Part shown: positions 11,291-38,398 of the stretch, in pieces
Layout: each line of letters starts with the position of its first letter
How positions within the stretch are numbered: the first letter of the stretch is position 1
NCBI GenBank assembly: GCA_023053685.1
Contig: JALIGW010000005.1
Coordinates: forward strand, 54,148,742 to 54,212,741
From: Diadophis punctatus similis
Taxonomy: Eukaryota; Chordata; Lepidosauria; Squamata; Dipsadidae
Length of the DNA: 64,000 bases
Reading direction: 5' to 3'
Position numbers and translations under genes: made by a program
Notes under the pieces: model-generated
What the model was told of the DNA's origin: nothing
Seen by the model: the letters and a program-made list of their open reading frames with translations, nothing else
Database searches by the model: none

Positions 11291-11375
11291 CGGTATTTTT
11301 CGGAGTATAAGACGCACCGAAGTATAAGACGCACCTTAGTTTTGGGGGAGGAAAACAAGGAAAAAAGGCTTCTGC
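11291..11375 (+). mobile_element. One-ended fragment of a TA-target DNA transposon (GTATAAGACGCACC family)
   Basis: CGGTATTTTTCGGAGTATAA then GACGCACC, and a second AGTATAAGACGCACC, match the end of the full element at 35467-36094. Only one end is present. Confidence 0.7.
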
Positions 11376-11670
11376 CTCCCAGCAATTTGCACAATTAGTC
11401 ACAGGAAGTTGACAGAACTTGAATGATTAAAATAGAGATAGAAGGTTTTAATTCCCTCATTGAAAAGTCCTATATCTACTAATTTGGCAGAATCATGGAC
11501 TTTCTACCTCATTTTAATACAATAGCTTCATTTCCATGATTTTGTGGCAATAGCTCAGGAAAGTGGGAACAATACAGCCAGTTTGGACGTGGCTAAGACA
11601 CCAACATAGATACCAAGAAATTGTGTATTTGAGTCCTGTTTTAGGCATGAAAGGTAACTTTGGGAAGGTT

Positions 11671-11815
11671 AACAGTAACAGAGTTGGAAGGTACCTTGGA
11701 GGTCATCTAGTCCAACCCTCTGCTCACGCAGGAGACCTATACTAGGGATTTGAACTGCCGAACTGCCGACCTTTCTGATTGACAAGCTCAGTGTCTTAGC
11801 AACTGAGCCACCTAG
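11671..11815 (-). repeat. tRNA-head SINE with CR1-type 3' end (reverse)
   Basis: On the minus strand it reads from a tRNA-like head (GCTAAGACACTGAGCTTG, GGTCGGCAGTTC) to CTAGATGACCTCCAAGGTAC and AACTCTGTTACTGTTA, which is the CR1 3' terminus. A plus-strand relative lies at 25115-25260. Confidence 0.75.
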
Positions 11816-13555
<1,740 letters not shown>

Positions 13556-14021
13556 TCTTTGTATGTATCTTTAATTATTAAGACATCATCTGGGTTCATT
13601 TGTAAATCATTTTGTCATCTTTTTCCATATCAGTCTGGCATTTTGAAGTCCATTTTCACATCCATAGCATCTTTTTCCATATCATTTTTGTAATGCAACA
13701 TCTTTTTTGAATTCCAATTCTAGACTCAAATCTGAATCTCTGTTTTATCCAATAAAATTTGTTGTTGTTATATATTCTTTTCTATAGTTGTTTGCCTACA
13801 AGATAAACATCCTGAAACCACACATGGCTACATTGTTTCCCAAAACAATAAGGCTTTGCTGTGTTCAGACCAACAATTGAAGTAAGTTATTTACTTAATC
13901 AGTATTGGTTGCATTGAGGACTTATATTTGGTTGTTTTAACGTTTATTATTTAGTTTTGGACTGCAATTCAATATTGATTGGTTGGTTGGTTTTTAGTTT
14001 TTAGTTTAGTGTGATGTGCAG

Positions 14022-14493
14022 CAGGGGTGAAATCCTCCCGGTTCGCCCGGGCCAGTCCTTCGGCGTATAGCCGATGGAACTGGCGGTGGTTGCGGCGCAG
14101 AGCTTCTCCCGCCCGCTTTCCCGGCCCGGCTGAATGCCGCCATTCGGGTTATTTTTCCCTCTGTGCATGCGCGCGCATGCACAGAGGGAAAAATAACCCG
14201 AATGATTGTGTTCAGCCGGGCCGGGAAAGCGGTGATTGTGTTCAGCCGGGCCGGGAAAGCGGGCGGGAGAAGCTCCGCACCGCGACCGCCGCCAGTTCCA
14301 TCGGCTATATGCGCGCATGCACAGAGGGAAAAATAACCCGAATGATTTTGTTCAGCCGGGCCGGGAAAGCGGTGATTGTGTTCAGCCGGGCCGGGAAAGC
14401 GGGCGGGAGAAGCTCCGCGCCGCGACCGCCGCCAGTTCCATCGGCTATATGCCGAAGGACTGGCCCGGGCGAACCGGGAGGATTTCACCCCTG
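14022..14493. mobile_element. Fold-back non-autonomous hAT element with perfect 8-bp target-site duplication
   Basis: Left end CAGGGGTGAAATCC and right end GGATTTCACCCCTG are perfect inverted repeats. The flanks are the exact direct repeat ATGTGCAG (14014-14021 and 14494-14501). The interior is GC-rich and almost wholly made of inverted and tandem copies of a few modules: a TCTGTGCATGCGCGCGCATG palindrome, GAGGGAAAAATAACCCGAAT, TTCAGCCGGGCCGGGAAAGC and CCGCCAGTTCCATCGGCTAT. The whole element can fold into a long hairpin. The Arg/Pro/Ala-rich frames on both strands are composition artefacts; there is no transposase. Confidence 0.96.
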
Positions 14494-14501
14494 ATGTGCA
14501 G

Positions 14502-15955
14502 TCTCTGACATTATGATTTAGTATGCCATAAGAACCAGACTATTGTTTTACTTGAGATATGCTTTATGACAACCTTTTCAAATCTGGTACTTTTCAAACA
14601 TATTGTCTCTAATTCTCATTATATTACATAGTCCAGTTATCTTAGGATAATGCAGCATGATGATTTTCTGACAGGTCCTGGAGTATGCTGGAGGAAGAAA
14701 TAAATCAATACACAAAAATATATGAAAATGTCCATGTATACATTTTGAAAACAGCCCAACTATCGGAACTAAAATCGTAAACATGAAAATAAATATGGAA
14801 TAACAGAATAACAGGACAAAAGATAAATAAGATTAAAATGTCAGAAATATAATGACCAAAATTTCTTGTTACACATAATACTAATATACAAGATGAGTTA
14901 GAATAAGTTCCAACACAGATATTTTATTTTCTTCTGTTTTGAGCATTTTTTGTACCGACAATTATTTGAAGTATAGGGCATAAGAGATTTATTTATGAAG
15001 CATAAAATTCCATATGACAAAGATCAGATCCAAAACTAAAGGATAACGGTGAAAACTAAAATAAACATTTTAATAAGGAAAGAAAAATATTACAACTTTA
15101 CTGTATGCATAGTTTACTACATATGGGCCCAGCACTCTCAAATATGACATTAAATAGAACGTACAAACATCTTTGGTAGTTCATAAAAAGTATTTCAGTT
15201 AGGAATTAATTATAGAACATTAATTTCTAACAGAAATACCTCCCTATAGAATAGAAATAGCACAAGATGGCACACAATAGATGTAGTCAATGAACAGAAG
15301 CTGCTTGAGACCTACAGAAGGGATTCATTTATGAGTAAACTCTCCTTTTGCCAAAAGAAATTCCTTTGAGAGGAGTTGAAAATACTGGATGCCAATTATA
15401 ATGTCTGATTTCAAATTGGCACTTTTCATTTCTATTGGAAATGTTGATTCATTCTTGATTTTGCACACAATTTTGCATCTCTAAAAATTTCATTAGATCA
15501 ATTTTTTTTAATCTGTATGACTTGCTGCTGAAATGATGGTTTACGGCTACATGTTTTCAGTTTTAATTCTTGAGCCCTTAGTTCTTTGAAATGAAAACTG
15601 AGATAGCTGCACATATTTCAAATATATTTCAAAGTATGAATTGACAATACTTCTGAACAAACACTATTCAACATAATTTGTAAATAGGAAATAAACAGGT
15701 TCTGTTATGGATCGCTGTAGGTGTTCTGTTTCATGTTCTTTTTGTATTGCTGTGATGAAAAATGATAATCTAATGAAAACAATGTTACTGAATAAAGCTC
15801 TTACTATATTCTGTTCTCTGGTAGCTTGTGTATGTTTCTGCCTTAAACTATACTTGTAAAAATCAACCTTTTAAATATGTGTATTCTTTGCATCTTTTTT
15901 TGAGGTGGGAGAAGCCAAGATGAATTATTTGCATAAATCAAGATTTAAAGTATAT
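14502..15955. other. AT-rich sequence downstream of CLRN1
   Basis: This contains whatever 3' untranslated region CLRN1 has. Candidate minus-strand AATAAA signals exist (for example near 14990-15000), but I cannot choose the functional one. Confidence 0.35.
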
Positions 15956-28422
<12,467 letters not shown>

Positions 28423-30152
28423 ATATAATCCTAAATGAGGCATGCAGAAAAACGTGAAAACACAATTTCAAATGAAACCTTTAGTAAGGTGGGTTTTGCA
28501 GCATCCCTTCTCAATGTTACTTGAGAACGAAGGTTAAAATAACAGATGGAAACCTCCGTGTAATTTGATGAGTGCCCTCTTTGGGTTTGTTTGTTTTTAA
28601 TAGCCTTTGTCTGATTGGGTGGACTGAAAATTCCAGAATGAGACCTGGCTCTTGGATTAAGTTAGCCACTGTGTGCAGGGAGGGGGGGAAATAATGCTTA
28701 AATTTAAATCATGAAGAACACAATAAAATATTCAGATTTTAACATTTTATCTTTGCTTAGCACTAAAATGTCATTCAGGCAGATGATACGAGGTCTATGA
28801 TGTATGCTTAATATTATTATTAAAATAAGGCTGACATTGTTCTATTTTATCCTCAGATTGGGGATAAAATTGAATGGATTATTTTACTACTTGTCACAAA
28901 GCCATTCAACTGGATGAGTGCTTTCTTTCAAACAAGGGTTATCTGCAAAATTCTAGATGACCTTTAGGTGCCAGCAAAGAGACGAAAACACTCTCTTTGT
29001 TAATATCTACCCTAATTCAAACAACTTTTTTAGTTAAGCAATTTCATAGTTAAATTAATGTACATCTAAATGTTCTCGTTCCGTTAAATGGAATTGTTTA
29101 TTATCCCCCTAACCCCATTTCTCTCAGTGGCAATGATTTAACTATTTTCAATTGTGCAGTAGAATCAACTAATTGAACTCAAAGCTTATAGCTTTTAGAT
29201 ACACTTCTTACTTATTCATTGTAAATCTCTCACTGGAAATGAAGAAGAGTAGAATAGCAGGTAGAACATTGTGTGTAGCACATACCTGTTCTTTAATGGT
29301 GCTTTGAAATGGGTTTATGTAAAACCTGACATTTGTAGAACAGTTTTCTGAATTCCGAGCAGGGTAAATCATCTCTAAAGTTTAAGCATGTTGTAGTACC
29401 AAGCAACATATTATATGAATTCTTTCTTTCATTGTCTCTTTCTGGAATAATTCAACCATGGCATTCTTAATTAATTTATGCACATGTAATTATCCTTCCA
29501 TGTGTAATTTGCTGCCTTGTTCTTTCCTCATACATATTGTAAGAAGTGGGTAGTGGGAAGAGAACTTGCACCAATTCTTATACACAGTCTTCATCTCTAA
29601 GCAGGTTATTCATACTAACAATTATGTTTATATGTTCAGAGCTCTAAGAATAATAGGCTGATTCCAGATATTTTCTTATTTCCCCCCAAATAACTGACTA
29701 ATGTTTTGAATGCTGTAACGTGCATGTACATTTTTGGCTCTTAGCAGTGATAGGTATGGAGAAAATTTCTATGGAGAAATTGTATAACATTTGGAGCTAT
29801 AAAGGTTGCAACAAACACATAGTAGAGAAATTAGGCTGAATCCAGTGATTGTCCATCTTACGGCTGAGGACATTTTGTTCCAGCAAAGGATTTATTTCTC
29901 TACATTTTCTTTTTAAAATGCGGTTGGAGTCTAGTGCATGTTAACATGCTAATTCATTTCCAAAATCTAATTTCACATCAACCTTTTCAACTGATAGAAG
30001 AGAAAGCATAAATTTATCTTTAATTTCCAGGCTAGCATTTCAAAAGCATCAAAAAGAGAAGATGCAGCCTTTCACAACTCGAATCTAAATATGGCCCCTT
30101 CACATGTCTCAGTAATCAATGTTTTCTGTTATTTCCTCATAATGTTATCTTC
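28423..30152. other. CLRN1 upstream region
   Basis: No CpG island, TATA box in convincing position or named repeat is visible. The promoter of CLRN1 should lie here but I cannot place it. Confidence 0.35.
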
Positions 30153-30160
30153 ATGTGATC

Positions 30161-30902
30161 CAGGGGTGGATTCCTAATTTTTTTACTACCACTCTGTGGG
30201 TGTGGCTTATTTTGTGGGTGTGGCTTGCCAGCCATGTGACCGGGTGGGCGTGGGCCTCGGGAGCTTGGCAGCGGCCGGAGAAGCAGGGTGGGCATTGCCC
30301 ACCCACAACGCAGCCCCCCACAGCAGGAGCAGCAAGACCGCGGCAGTGGTTCTTCTAGGAGGCTCCATCTGGCCTGAATGCTTCTCCCCATTCGATGACT
30401 CCTGCCGCCCGTTCCCCCTCCCCTCAGCAGGGGAAGTGCGAAAATGCCTGGGATCATCACCGCGCGTTTGTGGCTTCTCGGACTGCTGAAGGGAGGGGAA
30501 CTGAGAAAGGTCCTGCCACCCATTTCCCCTCCCCTCAGCAGCTCAAGAAGCCTCGAACGTGCAAAAATGCCTAGGATCATCATTGCGGGTTCGTGGCTTC
30601 TCAGACTGCTGAAGGGAGGGGAAGGGAGATAGCTCCTGCCGCCTGTTCTTTCAGCGTCTCACGCACTCCATCAGCCATCCTCCCCTGCTTGGACTCACTG
30701 TGGGGTAGGAAGGCAGCGCATGCGCAGTGCCGGAAGCTCAGCTTCTGGGCATGCGTAAAAGAAAATGTTTTTAAAAAATTAAAAAAAAAATTTAAATGGC
30801 GGTGCCCAGGCACCAGCAACTGACCGCACCGGTACTATGACGTCACCAGCGGGCCGCTACCGGTGCTATAGAGTGGACCGCACCTGTAGGAACCCACCAC
30901 TG
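30161..30902. mobile_element. Non-autonomous hAT element, GC-rich, perfect 8-bp target-site duplication
   Basis: Left end CAGGGGTGGATTCCTAA and right end TAGGAACCCACCACTG are diverged inverted repeats. The direct repeats ATGTGATC at 30153-30160 and 30903-30910 are exact. The interior is GC-rich with repeats of a roughly 100-bp unit (CCTGGGATCATCACCGCG / CCTAGGATCATCATTGCG; CTCAGCAG; GGACTGCTGAAGGGAGGGGA). Open frames on both strands across it are by-products of composition. It has the same general end type as the elements at 8920, 14022 and 46786. Confidence 0.94.
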
Positions 30903-31547
30903 ATGTGATCCCTATCCTACGCCAGAAATCTTATTTCACTATAGTAGTGTTGTAATAGTGGTTTTCCTCTTATGTATACCATCAGCAACGATTCTGTTGG
31001 TAGTGTAATCAAGTGACCCCTCAAGAGTTGGGATTAATTTATTGGCCACTTTAGACTAATAAGGGCATCTCCTTCTTCGGTCCCTGAGCACCAAAGACAT
31101 TCAGATTTAAAACTGGAGAGCTCTTTAGGTGTCCATCTTTAGGTATCCATCAGGTGTCAGAGTTGACTTTTTGTTTAGAGACCAAGATCACCCTAAACAG
31201 CAGCAGACAAACAATGGTGGTGAGGAGGGGATTCATAGTGAAGTGAGAGAAGTGCCAGTCAGAGCTATAGGTTAGACTGGGAACTTGAAAAGCCACCTTA
31301 TTTGTTCTTGTAATCAAATTTGGTACTTCAATCAAGAAAACAACATGAAAGTATACATGAAGTCACTAGGAATAGAGCATAATTTGTTTCCTCAATACAA
31401 TCAGCAAGTGTCATAATCTACTTCCTTAATTTTGACATTTCCATGAAGTGAGAACCATTGTTTCTTTCACATGAAATGGATTGACCATTTCCCCAACATT
31501 TAACCAACATGCACAGTTGTTTTGACAATATCAAAAGACACTTCTGT

Positions 31548-31708
31548 CACCAGGCTCAAGGTTGACTCAGCCTTCCATCCTTCTGAGGTCGGTAAAATGA
31601 GGACCCAGATTGTTGGGGGCAATATGCTGAACTCTGTAAACCGCTTAGAGAGGGCTGTAAAGCACTATGAAGTGGTATATAAGTCTAAGTGCTATTGCTA
31701 TTGCTATT
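31548..31708 (+). repeat. 5'-truncated tRNA SINE with CTATTG tail
   Basis: It starts within the body at CAGGCTCAAGGTTGACTCAG and ends GCTATTGCTATTGCTATT. The tRNA head is absent. Confidence 0.85.
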
Positions 31709-32639
31709 CTGTGTATGTGTGGAAAGAAATGAATACAGTTCAGTATTTTGTTAGTTTTGAAACCCAGATTTAGTAATAAAAATGGGTCCTGGCACTGTGA
31801 TGTCAGAAATATTTGAAAATAAAGCCTTTGTGTTAAAACCTTAGAAGTGTTTGGACTAAGAAAATTGTTTAGACTACCTGCAAGCACACAAGTATGTGGA
31901 AATGGTAGAAGGAAAAAGGAGTCAATAAAATAGAAACTGATGATAATGGGATTTTTTAAATTGCCCTAAAATAGAGATGTTATATTGAAATATAAAATGC
32001 TACAATCCCCACTGGAGAATTAGTCAAGCCAGCATTCAAGTGACTGAAACTCTGTATAGGCACAGTAGGAACCCATTCAGAGATTGAATGTACTAATTAA
32101 AAAGCTAAATGAATATTTATGTAATCTGTCAGGTGAGAAGATTTCATAGAGCTCTAAATTCAAAAGCTATACTTCATGAACAGTAATTGCTTTCCTAAAT
32201 CAAGTTTTTGCATGTAGCTGTATTAGAACATGATCTTATAATACACTTTATCTGTTGTTCCAAATTAAGCTCCATCATCAAGAACAGGCATTATTTTTAT
32301 ATAATGGATTTTATTATTAACGTATTATTACCTTTCATTATGAAATAGTATTTTTTTTAAAAAACGAGATAAATCTATAATGTATTCATACAGGAATCTA
32401 TAGAGGAAAGGAGATTATAGCTGATTTGCTTATATCTACTCATATTATTAACTTATAAAATATGAACTAATGTGAGTATTTTTCTTTGACCATCTGCATG
32501 CGTGGCTTTTTAGGTTAAATACAGTTTTGGTTGCTACCAGTAATTGTTTTTCATTCCTTCCTGGATTTCTGTTTGTAAAATATAAAGATTTTAAAAGCAT
32601 ATGATTTTATACTTTTAAATGGGTAAAATGTTTTTTAAA

Positions 32640-32806
32640 TTGTTGTTTTTAATTTATTTTTATATTGACATTATTGTATTTGTTGTGAGCCGCTCAGAGT
32701 TCCTGCGGAGTTGAGCGGCATAGAAATACAACCAAATAAATAAACAAACAAACAAACAAACAAACAAACAAACAAACAAACAAACAAATAAATAAATAAA
32801 TAAATA
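32640..32806 (+). repeat. LINE-type 3' tail with (AAAC)n(AAAT)n array
   Basis: GTGAGCCGCTCAGAGTTCCT then GAGCGGCATAGAAATACAAC is a diverged copy of the tail at 8185. It is followed by about 12 AAAC and 5 AAAT units (32735-32806). Confidence 0.7.
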
Positions 32807-34159
32807 CTTCAAATATTATGATAATCTTTAAAAGATATACAAAGATATGGACCAATTATACAATCTACCACCCCCAGAATTTCTAAGAATTGGTGGAATT
32901 GCAAAATTGATCTTTTCCCAGGTTTTTTTTTAAAAAAAAACATTTGAAAGGTTTTTAAAGAGGAAAATGCACAGCACAAATGTTGCAGAGGCTTAAATTT
33001 CCATTTAATCTTTTGGCTCCTTGCATGCTTGAGTGGTCTTCAAGCTCACAGAAGAGGCTCAAACTAGATATAGTTGAAGGTAATGCTCTAAAATACTGAT
33101 ACAATGTCAGAAGAAAATTCTGGTTCCAAGCCAGGCTATGAAAGGAATGCACTGGATGAGCTGCTTGAAAAGGAGGGCAGTTTATTAGTTTAGCATAGAT
33201 TACAGCAATTGAGGTAACTACCAAATGGGAGGTTGGAGGCTAGTGATATTTATAGTAAAGTTTGTGAGGTGTGGGATCAAGGTGTTTGTTCGGATGGATG
33301 TGCCATTCCGGAGGGTGAAAACATCATTTTCTCACCTGGGTATCTTGATTTCTTGAGTGTATCTGGGGTGTGGAATTTGGGGTACCACATTGTGTAATTT
33401 CAAGATTCTTGCATCCTGAAGGGATTTATTTTTAATTATAATTAAGTTGCTGGTGTTTGCTTTTCCCAAGGCGAAATGCTTTTATCAGTTTTAGCCCCGC
33501 TGTTAGTTACGGGCCGAGAAGAGCTTAAGTGGTCTTTTGCAACATTGTACATCCTCTGCTTACAACATTGTATATCTTGGTTTCGGTTGAGTCCGCCACT
33601 CAGTTTTTACAAATGGAGTGTCGGGCCGACAAATAAATATGACTTTTCCTATGATCATAATTGTTCCTCACACTACAGTAAATTATGTATCCAGGGATAA
33701 TTCCTAAAACATTTTTTGCATCATGATTACTTATGACCCTGGCTCACTGTTTCCTTAAGACCCTCTGAATGGAATACGCTAAAGTAACTGAGTCCAGAGG
33801 GAAAGACAAACCAAAGTTGCTGCTTTCTGGGTCCCTTTAAAATGGCTATAAAATGGATGCTGGCACAGAAAACTAATTTCAAAATGGAGCCCTTGCAAAG
33901 TGTATTCAAATTAAAATATGGTCAGGAAGAAGCTGTGAGAGGTGATCTGCAGTGGAGCACAAGCAGCATGAGGCAATTAAAAATCACAGATAAGCAAAGG
34001 CAAAAGATCCCCAAATCCTGTCGGATGACAATGGAGAAACTGTAAAATCTGATGGACCTGAAACATTCATGAATGGTGGCTATCTAATATCTAGTTAAAT
34101 ACTTCCAGTGATGCATATACAACCAGCTCCTGGTGTCACCTTCTGTTGCAGAGATGAAC

Positions 34160-34960
34160 TGTTCTTGTCATTAATAATTTTCGTATACATTTATCTGAAA
34201 TTTCTCCCTGCTTGTTCTATTTCTGCCCCTTGGAGCAAGAATTCTGGGGAAGAGATCATCAATGGTCCTACAGACTTTATTCTGCTGTTTTAATTTATTT
34301 TTTGCTTGCTCAAGTGTTTCTAAAGTTGAAACTATCCTGAATATCTTAGATGAAAGTAGTATTTTCATGGTCAATCTTTTCTTGAAAACCTCCAGCGATG
34401 GAGCAGCCACAACTCCAGGAGGCAAGCTGTTCCATTGATTAATTGTTCTCACTGTTAGGAAATTTCTCCTTCGTTCCAGGTTGGATCTCTCTTTGATGAG
34501 TTTCCACCTATTGCTTCCTGTCCTGCCCTTTGGAGAATAAGTTAACCCTTCTTCTGTGTGACAGTCCTTAAGTACTGTGAGAGTGCTATCATGTCACCCC
34601 TAATCCTTCTCTTCTTTAGGCTAGACATACCTAGTTCTCTTAACTGTTCATCCTATGGTTTCACCTCCAGACCTTTTATCATCTTTTTTCCTCTTCTCTG
34701 CACTCTTTCCAGAGGCTTAGCATCTATTTTGTAATATGGTGACCAGAAATGGATGCAGTATTCCAAGTGTGGCTTCATTAGTGCAGTATAAAGTTGTACC
34801 ATCACGTTTTGTGATTGTGATGCTATCCCTCTATTGACTGCATTGGCTTTTTTGGCAGATGCAGCACACTGCTGGCTCACTAGGTGGTGGTCCACAAGGA
34901 CATTTAATTCTCTCTCACAGTCCCTACTCTTGACTTAGTTACTACCGATTCTATACTTCT
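34160..34960 (-). pseudogene. CR1 LINE fragment, end of the reverse transcriptase frame
   Basis: On the minus strand the frame at 34895-34653 reads SQQCAASAKKANAVNRGIAS, LYTALMKPHLEYCIHFWSPY and PLERVQRRGKKMIKGLE. After a frame break, 34452-34171 gives NQWNSLPPGVVAAPSLEVFK then KRL. These are the classic C-terminal motifs of CR1 ORF2. The copy is 5'-truncated and frameshifted, so inactive. Confidence 0.93.
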
Positions 34961-35466
34961 GCATTTTTATTTTTTTCCTGCATAGGTGCGGGACCTTACT
35001 TTTCACACCAAGCAACAACAACAATAATGTAGCAGCAAATGCAGAAGTTGTAAAGAAAAAAAATGAAAATAGACCACATATTTAGCAGATGCGGCAAAGA
35101 TGCTGCTCAGCCTGGTGATAAACGAAGTTATGACAGAGTAGCCACTTTATTCCATTGGCATCTATGCAAAACTATAATTTCTGAGTTTCTTAAATGTACT
35201 ATGATGACAAAATTGAGAAAATAGTTGCAATGGTGATGTTAATATTTGTGGGACTTTTGCATACAAGCTGATCGCCATCTAGAATACAACACACCAGATA
35301 CTATATAACAAAGAGAAAAGTAGATGTGGCAATACACCTGGACAGCAGGTTGAAGGAAAAAAATTCAAATAAAATAAAATATAGAAATGCAATGATCAAA
35401 AATAGGTAGATTATTGCAAAGACATTCCTTTATTTATTGATGCATTATGTGAATGCAAGCAGATTA

Positions 35467-36094
35467 CCGTATTTTTTGGAGTATAAGACGCACCTTTTTC
35501 TTCCCTAAAAGTGGCTGAAAATTTGGGTGCGTCTTATACTTCGAATGTAGCTTTTTTCCAGCCCTAACTAGGTGCTAACAGATCTTCCCAGCTCTTACCT
35601 TGCAGGCTTTTTCATTGTTACTCTCTCCAAAGAATGTTTTTCCAGCCCTAAGTCTTTGCAGAATTTTTTTTCATTGCTCTACTTGCTCCGAATAAGTTTT
35701 TATCTAGCCCTAACCAGGTGTTAACTATCTTACCAGCTCTTACCAGCTTGCAGGCTCTTTCATTGTTACTCTCTCAGAAGAATGTTTTTTTAAGTCCTAA
35801 CCAGGGGATAAAATAATGTGCTGAAGCTGCTCCGAATAAGTTTTTTTCTAGCCCTAACCAGGTGCTAACTATATTCCCAGCTCTTACCGGCTTGCAGGCT
35901 CTTTCATTGTTATTCTCTCAGAAGAAGGTTTTTTTAAGTCCTAACCAGGGGATAAAATAATGTGCTGAAGCTGACCAGACTAAGGACGCTAGCCAGATGA
36001 ATACCTGGTAGGCAGATTGTTTTCCCCTATTTTCCTCCCCAAAAACTAAGGTGCGTCTTATACTCCGGTGCGTCTTATACTCTGAAAAATACGG
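35467..36094. mobile_element. TA-target DNA transposon with GTATAAGACGCACC ends
   Basis: Left CCGTATTTTTTGGAGTATAA and right TTATACTCTGAAAAATACGG are inverted, with TA at 35465-35466 and 36095-36096. GGTGCGTCTTATAC appears repeatedly near both ends. The middle carries about four diverged copies of a 130-180 bp unit (GCCCTAACCAGGTGCTAAC; CTTGCAGGCTCTTTCATTGT; GAATAAGTTTTT). No transposase frame. Confidence 0.88.
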
Positions 36095-36136
36095 TAAATA
36101 CATTTTTACTAGTATTAAATATTTCACCTGCACTAA

Positions 36137-36377
36137 GGAGCCGAGGTGGCGCAGTAGTTAAATGCAGCTACTGCAGGCTACTTCAGCTGACTGCTAGTTC
36201 AGCAGTTCAGCTGTTCAAATTTCACCAGGCTCAAGGTTGACTCAGCCTTCCATCCTTCTGAGGTCGGTAAAATGAGGACCCAGATTGTTGGGGGCAATAT
36301 GCTGAACTCTGTAAACCGCTTAGAGAGGGCTGAAAAGCACTATGAAGCGGTATATAAGTCTAAGTGCTATTGCTATT
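36137..36377 (+). repeat. tRNA SINE with CTATTG tail, full length
   Basis: Head GAGCCGAGGTGGCGCAGTAG, then the family body (TTGTTGGGGGCAATATGCTG, AACCGCTTAGAGAGGGCTGA) and tail AAGTGCTATTGCTATT. Confidence 0.9.
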
Positions 36378-37860
36378 AATTATATATGTGCTTTCTCACT
36401 TTTGTTTATGTTATAATTACATTATATGGATAATTCCTAGCTTCCTGATTGGCATCTGAATTTACAAAAATACCTGTCAAAGATGTGATTATTTTTATTC
36501 TTTGTAATGTTGTTCCTTGATTCTGAAATAATTATAGTAATAAACTCTTAATATCATCAAGCAACAAAGTCTGCCTATCCCAGGTCCTTGGAAAGGACTG
36601 AACAGATGGACAAAAATGCCAGACCCAGTCTAAACATCTGGCTGATTGTGTGAACAACCATAAGAAAAGACAAACAACAATTCAGATGTGGAATTTGATA
36701 TGTTTTGTGGTAGCAGTTTTTTGTGTGGCCTGCAATATGATTTCATCTTATTCTTTTTTTGAGTAACTGACAAGCATAAATTGAAAGGGGATTTTTTGCA
36801 GCCTATGTTGATTGTCCAAATATATTCTGGTATAAAATTATTTCAGGCATTGTTAGGCTTCTTATAGACAAAAGCTGGTACTAGAGGTTTCACAGGCAGA
36901 GATTCAAGGACATAGTTCCTGATAATGTAGTTTTATTACAGATACTAGAAATGTTGTTGATGGAAAACTTCAACACTGGAAAATGTAAAATGCAAACCAT
37001 ATAAAGCAAAAGCAAGCTTTAAATCATACTCTTATTTTCTGGATCTGGGACCCCCTCACTTGGGCGCAAGTGAAGCTGTTGGCACCTATGCATTGGGATA
37101 GTAATAGTCTTAGGATCATTGATTCTGACTATCTGATGTAGTCCTTGCAACAGGAATGTTGGCATTTTATGACCCAGAATTAGTTTTCCTCAGTGGAGGT
37201 TTTTTTTTGGCATTATAATATTCAATTTCTATGAGGACTGCATAGTTACCATTTAGTTACAAATACTGTATAACAATTGGCTGAGAGAGATCATCTGAGA
37301 ACAGGGACTGACATCCAAGAAGTCAAGCACAGATTGGGAGTATGCTTCTGCATAATCAGTAAGTATTCATTTTCTGATTTGGATCATAATAAGATTATAT
37401 CAGGGGTTTCCCAAAATAATAAAATTTGTGATTGGTAGCATCCTATTAATTAGCTTCATTTACAGGTCATATGTAGAACAATGTCCTTCACCTGCATTGG
37501 ATTTCAATTTCCTTAAATATTAGCCAGATAATTACCCTGTTCCAAGAAGAACATGGTTGGTTGTTCAGATCTGGATCACACATTTTGACCTGTGAAGGTG
37601 TGTAAGCAGAGAGAAGGAAAACACACCTCATTTATAATCTACATATCTGTGCTGGGCGCATCTGTAAAAGCCATAGGCATCTCATAGAATTATGAGAGTG
37701 TAGTGTGTATAATGAGACAAATTATGCAACTTGTGCAGTTGCACACACAACTGAAGCAAATTACAAAACTTACTGCATGCATCATGGTGTCAGTTATGTA
37801 TCACATGTTGCCCCTTGTAAACTTCCATAGTATAAATTATGTGTAGGTCCCTCTGCTCAT
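36378..37860. other. Intergenic sequence, no gene seen
   Basis: No splice-bounded frame or named repeat is supported. Confidence 0.35.
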
Positions 37861-38398
37861 TTACATGCAACCCAACAAGACAGACACAGACTTCAGAGGA
37901 TAATCAGAACTGCAGAAAAAACAATTGCTGCCAACCTGCCTTCCATTGAGGACCTGTGTACTGCACGAGTCAAAAAGGGGCCCGTGAAAACATTTACTGA
38001 CCCCTGGTATCCTGGACATAAACTGTTTCAACTCCTGCCCTCAAAACGATGCTATAGAGCACTGCACACCAAGACAACTAGACACAAAGACAGTTTTTTC
38101 CCGAACGCCATCACTCTGCTAAACAAATAATTCCCTCACCACTGTCAAACTATTCACTATTACTATTAGTCTTCTCATTGTTCCTATCACCCATCTCCTC
38201 CCACTTATAAATTGTTGCTTGTATCCTTACGATTTATATCAATATTGTTTCCTGATTGCTTATTTGTACCCTATGACAATCATTAAGTATTGTGCCTCAT
38301 GATTTTTGACAAATGTATCTTTTCTTTTATGTACACTGAGAGCATATGCACCAAAGACAAATTCCTTGTGTGTCCAATCACACTTGGCCAATAAAAAA
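37861..38398 (+). pseudogene. CR1/L2-group LINE 3' end (snake type)
   Basis: In frame at about 37880-38130: RIIRTAEKTIAANLPSIEDL, a stretch containing DPWYPGHKLFQLLPSKRCYR and then TTRHKDSFFPNAITLLNK and stop. This is the C-terminal signature of CR1/L2-like LINEs (DP..P.H.LF..LPS, R....SFFP.AI.LLN). The 3' untranslated region ends CACACTTGGCCAATAAAAAA and passes straight into (ATTCT)n. Confidence 0.88.

Noticed and set aside
14001..14508. Arg/Pro/Ala-rich frames of up to 160 codons on both strands
   Set aside because: They arise because the fold-back transposon is GC-rich and palindromic, so the same peptide appears on opposite strands.
30137..30823. Frames up to 148 codons
   Set aside because: They lie wholly inside the non-autonomous hAT element and its ~100-bp repeats.
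33040..33700. Possible solo LTR, with a polyA-like ACAAATAAAT and GGGCCGAGAAGAGC
   Set aside because: I could not find paired TG/CA ends or a target-site duplication.
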